Source of the DNA: CAZDGB01 sp964504645
GTDB lineage: Bacteria > Planctomycetota > Planctomycetia > Planctomycetales > Planctomycetaceae
Assembly (NCBI GenBank): GCA_964504645.1
Contig: CAZDGB010000305.1
Span: forward strand, 1 to 8,932
DNA: 8,932 nucleotides
Direction: 5' to 3'
The notes beneath the pieces are model-generated. The model had not been told where the DNA came from, did no database searches, and was given only the letters and a program-made list of their open reading frames with translations. Positions 6,502 through 8,932 of this stretch are shown here, one piece after another. Numbering within the stretch: position 1 is the first letter of the stretch; the number at the start of each line of letters is the position of its first letter. Position numbers and translations under genes: made by a program.

Positions 6502-6690
6502 CTATTCGCCGGTCTGATCGCCATCCGATTGGCGTAGATGTTCGCCGGCGCATTCGAGGCACAGCCACAAGACTCGCGTCACTCCATCCACAATTTCGGT
6601 GATGTGAAACACGCCGTCGCCTCCGCATTTCTGGCATTCGCCCATTCGGCGGAACGGCAAATGTTCTAGCGGGGGAAACGAATCGTCCAT
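6502..6690 (-). CDS. Stand-alone McsA-like zinc-binding protein, 62 aa
   Basis: The protein holds two CxxC pairs: Cys19/Cys22 (CQKCG) and Cys44/Cys47 (CLECA), separated by a strand-rich segment FHITEIVDGVTRVLWL (28-43). The pattern C-x2-C-x8-ITEIVDG-x6-LC-x2-C-A closely matches the N-terminal zinc module of McsA/UVR-domain proteins, where the first CxxC is followed by 'H-x-TE' and the second by the 'LC-x-x-CA' ending. In McsA that module is fused to further zinc and UVR segments and regulates the McsB arginine kinase. Here the protein stops about 15 residues later, so it is a single module with an acidic tail; the role is unknown. The start at 6690 follows GGGAG by 10 nt; an in-frame extension to 6858 has no SD and reads through the leader. 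It is the first gene of the four-gene cluster. Confidence 0.78.
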   Translation of the reverse strand: MDDSFPPLEHLPFRRMGECQKCGGDGVFHITEIVDGVTRVLWLCLECAGEHLRQSDGDQTGE

Positions 6691-6711
6691 GCCTCTCAGT
6701 CTCCCGCCGGG
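6691..6711 (-). promoter_or_regulatory. Shared leader copy before the 62-aa zinc protein gene
   Basis: Minus strand CCCGGCGGGAGACTGAGAGGC runs into the ATG. It shares CGGGAGACTGA-AGG with the leader at 6211-6230. GGGAG is the Shine-Dalgarno core. Confidence 0.6.
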
Positions 6712-6730
6712 TGCACTATCCTTTCGAGAT

Positions 6731-6758
6731 TCCGCGGGGCGATCTCGCCGATCGCGGA
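6731..6758. other. Two-tier inverted repeat upstream of the small-gene cluster
   Basis: Outer arms TCCGCG (6731-6736) and CGCGGA (6753-6758) enclose inner arms GGCGA (6738-6742) and TCGCC (6745-6749) with a TC loop. It lies 40-68 bases before the ATG of the first cluster gene. It could be an RNA hairpin in the leader or an operator. The surrounding 175-bp gap must hold the cluster promoter if there is one, but I see no convincing -35/-10 pair. Confidence 0.4.
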
Positions 6759-6845
6759 TTACAACACGGCGCAATTCACGCGCCCATCCAATCGCCACAG
6801 AGACGGGTTCGCTCACCGCACAGGCTGGCGTGGGGCAATCGCAGA

Positions 6846-6864
6846 CCGCGGTTGCCAACCGCGG
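6846..6864 (-). terminator. GC-rich hairpin directly after the Gly-rich protein gene
   Basis: The minus strand reads TAA-G-CCGCGGTT-GGC-AACCGCGG: perfect 8-bp arms, 3-nt loop, starting one base after the stop codon. No T-run follows (TCTGCGATTGCC), so it is not a classical intrinsic terminator. It may be a T-less terminator or protect the mRNA 3' end. An alternative pairing GGCAA...TTGCC is possible. Confidence 0.5.
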
Positions 6865-6865
6865 C

Positions 6866-8101
6866 TTATTGGCCTCCGGCGCCGGCAGGTTGCTGGATGC
6901 GCACGAGCGAGAGTTGGTTGGCGTTGCCGTTTTCCTCGTGCACCAGGATCGTCGTTTGATCCTTCGTCAAATTCGCGAGGCCCGCTTCGTAGACCGGAAA
7001 CTTGTCGTCGCCGATCGTCCAGGCGGCCCGCTGAGTCTTCTGGTCCACCGAGCCGTAGATCGTTTCCGCCGTGTCATAAGGCGCGTTGTAGAACGTGCCG
7101 CGAATCACGCCGTCGGGATTGATGGCCAACTGGAAGGTGTCGGACGCCGTGGTCTCGTCGCCGGAAACCAAGGCGAAGACTCCCAGGGAAGTCCAGTTGG
7201 CGTCTTTGGACGCCTCGGCGTCTCGGCCCGTGTTCGCAATCGTGGTGGCCTGCTGAGCGAAGTCGTCGCTCGAGCCGACATTGTCGCCGTTCACGTAGAC
7301 TTGATCGCCCTGATAGACGACCGACGTGCCATAGTCGTAATACATGGGTGTCTGCGGATAGTTGTACATCGAAGCGAGGCTATTCCAACTCGCGGCTCGC
7401 CAGGCGGCGCCCGCTCCCCAACCGGCGGCGGCCCAGGCGCCCGGATAGCGTGCGCCCCACGTGGGGTTGTAGATGTTGAAATTGTTGTAGTCTCGGCGGA
7501 CGACCGCGGCCTGATCGGCGAGATCGCCATACGGACGATGATAGGTGCCCGCGGCGTTTTGGGCCCAATTCGCCCGGTTGTTTTCTCCGATCGGTCGGTT
7601 ATCGAATGTTCCCGGCCGCACGGTGCCGGGCCGTCCGGCTTCCCCGCGTCCGGCCGGGCCGACTCCGCCCGGACCGACTCCCGGGCGACCCATTTGCCCA
7701 GGACGTCCCGCTTCTCCCGGCCGAGCATTGTTCATGCCCGCGGCGCCTGGGCGAGCCCCTGCAGACGGACCGAAGCCGCCCATCCCCGAATTGCCACCGC
7801 GATTCATATTCCCTTGCGGTCCGGCGCCGCCGGGCCGCGCGGGGCCTGCACCGCCGCCGGGTCTTGCTCCACCCCCCGCATGCGCCGGCGAGGTGAAACC
7901 GCCGCCGCCCTGCGGTCTGGCGCCTCCCCCTTGCGGTCTCCCGCCTCCGCCTGGCATTCCGCCTCCGCCACCGCGAGGGCCACCGCCGCCGCCTCGGCCA
8001 CCCCCTCCACCGCCGCGGCCGAAGACGGAGTCGTTGCCATTCGTCAAGAGGAACGCGAAGGCGAAAGCGGCCAGCATGGTCGCGAGAGTGATGCGTTTCA
8101 C
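6866..8101 (-). CDS. Exported Gly-rich 'mu-protocadherin'-type surface protein
   Basis: A 411-aa protein from a GTG start (VKRITLATMLAAFAFAFLLTNG). Residues 1-24 are a signal peptide. Residues 28-170 are a Gly-rich low-complexity region, first poly-Gly/Arg (RGGGGGGRGGGGGPRGGGGG), then GGGRPQGGG and ARPGxAG/GRPG units. Residues 185-265 are rich in Tyr, Trp and Asn (DYNNFNIYNPTWGARYPGAW, MYNYPQTPMYYDYG). A compact beta-rich domain closes the protein at about 300-405 (WTSLGVFALVSGDETTASDTFQLAINPDGVIRGTFYN..., QRAAWTIGDDKFPVYEAGLANLTKDQTTILVH). This architecture and ending match proteins labelled mu-protocadherin, putative cell-surface protein, in Rhodopirellula-like planctomycetes; they have no real cadherin domains. 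The GTG is preferred over the internal ATG (residue 9), which would remove the basic n-region of the signal peptide; no strong SD is visible. It lies 50 bp downstream of the NTF2-like gene, probably in one operon. Confidence 0.88.
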   Translation of the reverse strand: MKRITLATMLAAFAFAFLLTNGNDSVFGRGGGGGGRGGGGGPRGGGGGMPGGGGRPQGGGARPQGGGGFTSPAHAGGGARPGGGAGPARPGGAGPQGNMNRGGNSGMGGFGPSAGARPGAAGMNNARPGEAGRPGQMGRPGVGPGGVGPAGRGEAGRPGTVRPGTFDNRPIGENNRANWAQNAAGTYHRPYGDLADQAAVVRRDYNNFNIYNPTWGARYPGAWAAAGWGAGAAWRAASWNSLASMYNYPQTPMYYDYGTSVVYQGDQVYVNGDNVGSSDDFAQQATTIANTGRDAEASKDANWTSLGVFALVSGDETTASDTFQLAINPDGVIRGTFYNAPYDTAETIYGSVDQKTQRAAWTIGDDKFPVYEAGLANLTKDQTTILVHEENGNANQLSLVRIQQPAGAGGQ

Positions 8102-8151
8102 GGTGCAAACTTTCTGGGAATACGAACTGGGGATGATTCGAAGTCGATGGC

Positions 8152-8932
8152 TTACTTGGCAGCCTTGGTGCGGACGAGCTTCACCGGCGGGGCGTCTTCC
8201 ACGTGGTCGTCGCCGATCGTGCGCTGCACCGGTTGCAAGGTGATCGTATCTGCATTGACGCGCAACAAGACGTTGCGGGCCGACCATTCCTCGCCGCCGG
8301 AAAACGCGCCGTTGGTTTCGAAGATCCAACTGTCGCCGTCTCGCGTGCAGGTTCCCTGGGCAAAACCGCCATCGTGCTCGAAGACCCAAATGCGGAGTTC
8401 GCCCGATTGCGGATCGGCGCCGATCAACTGCATGCCCGTGATCGTGCGGTCTTTGAACTTGACCGTGAACAGACCGCGGACGAACGCCTTGTCGCCGAAC
8501 CAGTCGTAGTTGATGTTCAACGCGGTGTCGCCTTGTTTCGCGCTCCAGTCGCCGATCAGCCACGCCAACTCGCCGAGGTTCTCGACGCCGGTGGACGATT
8601 CATGGATCTCGCCGATCAGCCATTTGCCGTCCTCGCGCAGATGCAACAGGCTGTAATGATTCGTCCGCGGCGCGTTGCCATCCAAGGTCACCTGCATGGT
8701 CCCTTCCTCGACGGCGGCGTTGCGCGACAGGAAGCGCAGCGATTCGGTCGTCAGCTCGATTTGTGTACGCGGATGCTCGACAAAGTGTGCCGCATAGGCC
8801 GCTTGAATGGCGTCGCGGCCGATGATGGAGGAGCCTTCGAACGGAATCAGCTCGGCTTCGTCGGTGAGAACCGCGGCGGCCTGCTCGGCGTCGCCTTTTT
8901 CAAAAGCCGCACTCAGCGCCTCGACCGTCTTG
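8152..8932 (-). CDS. SnoaL/DUF4440-like (NTF2 fold) protein with C-terminal beta domain, start outside window
   Basis: The frame is open from the window edge to TAA, giving 259 residues of the C-terminal part. It starts in KTVEALSAAFEKGDAEQAAAVLTDEAELIPFEG, the typical helix-helix-strand opening of SnoaL-like/DUF4440 domains (SgcJ/EcaC group), followed by GRDAIQAAYAAHFVEHP and the NTF2-fold strands through YSLLHLREDGKWLIGEIHE (near residue 110). A second, beta-rich half opens with LGELAWLIGDWSAKQGDT, which resembles DUF1579-like 'xxLIGDW' lipocalin-type domains, and runs to KLVRTKAAK. No catalytic residues can be assigned; many relatives are annotated as oxidoreductases or ketosteroid-isomerase-like without proof. 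Any signal peptide lies beyond the window. It is upstream of the Gly-rich surface protein by 50 bp; I recall this pairing in other planctomycetes but could not check it. Confidence 0.88.
   Translation of the reverse strand, partial: KTVEALSAAFEKGDAEQAAAVLTDEAELIPFEGSSIIGRDAIQAAYAAHFVEHPRTQIELTTESLRFLSRNAAVEEGTMQVTLDGNAPRTNHYSLLHLREDGKWLIGEIHESSTGVENLGELAWLIGDWSAKQGDTALNINYDWFGDKAFVRGLFTVKFKDRTITGMQLIGADPQSGELRIWVFEHDGGFAQGTCTRDGDSWIFETNGAFSGGEEWSARNVLLRVNADTITLQPVQRTIGDDHVEDAPPVKLVRTKAAK

Noticed and set aside
6691..6858. N-terminal extension of the zinc protein
   Set aside because: The extension reads through the shared leader and upstream hairpin; the ATG at 6690 has a well-placed GGGAG.
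7545..8243. Proline-rich plus-strand frame resembling a PPPP-type structural protein
   Set aside because: It is the complement of the Gly-rich tract; the signal peptide, TAA and downstream domain support only the minus strand.
6689..8509. 606-codon open frame on the plus strand
   Set aside because: It is antisense to the Gly-rich and NTF2-like genes; the translation is an Arg/Pro/Ala-rich mixture with no domain, as expected opposite a GC-rich gene.
8102..8563. N-terminal extension of the Gly-rich protein by 154 codons
   Set aside because: It overlaps the NTF2-like gene in another frame and would bury the signal peptide.

Overview
The window is GC-rich (roughly 60-65% by eye) and every gene I can support lies on the minus strand. 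Several features point to a planctomycete, probably of the Pirellulales type. There is a glycine-rich secreted protein of the kind annotated 'mu-protocadherin' in Rhodopirellula-like genomes, a cytochrome P460 with signal peptide, and a very large secreted WD40 protein. GTG and TTG starts occur, and there are short dispersed repeats typical of that phylum. This assignment is an inference from protein and repeat character, not from a marker gene.

Layout in transcription order (right to left). (1) 8932-6866: the C-terminal part of a SnoaL/DUF4440-like (NTF2 fold) protein with a second beta-rich domain, then 50 bp later an exported Gly/Arg/Pro-rich protein ending in a small beta-rich domain. A GC-rich hairpin follows directly after the stop. 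(2) 6690-5564: four small genes packed head to tail. They encode a 62-aa McsA-like four-cysteine zinc protein, a 53-aa single-pass membrane protein, a 109-aa Trp/His/Cys-rich protein of unknown function with a probable TTG start, and a 93-aa single-pass membrane protein. Each of the four is preceded by a nearly identical GC-rich leader containing the GGGAG ribosome-binding core. (3) 5563-5301: a gene-free spacer with the remnant of a dispersed repeat. (4) 5300-1611: a 1229-aa exported protein made almost wholly of about 28 WD40 units, which fits four seven-bladed propellers. A perfect 8-bp-arm palindrome sits inside its signal-peptide codons. (5) 1529-1: an exported cytochrome P460 (CYDCH heme site) and, 2 bp after its stop, the N-terminal half of DNA polymerase X, cut off by the window edge.

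The genes do not form one obvious pathway. The exported NTF2-like/Gly-rich pair and the WD40/P460 pair belong to cell-surface or periplasmic biology, whereas PolX is a cytoplasmic base-excision-repair polymerase that appears only to share a transcript with P460. The most unusual parts are the four-gene small-protein cluster with its repeated leader and the in-frame palindrome in the WD40 signal peptide. I found no tRNA, rRNA, CRISPR array, transposase or phage gene. No gene-free stretch exceeds 300 bases.
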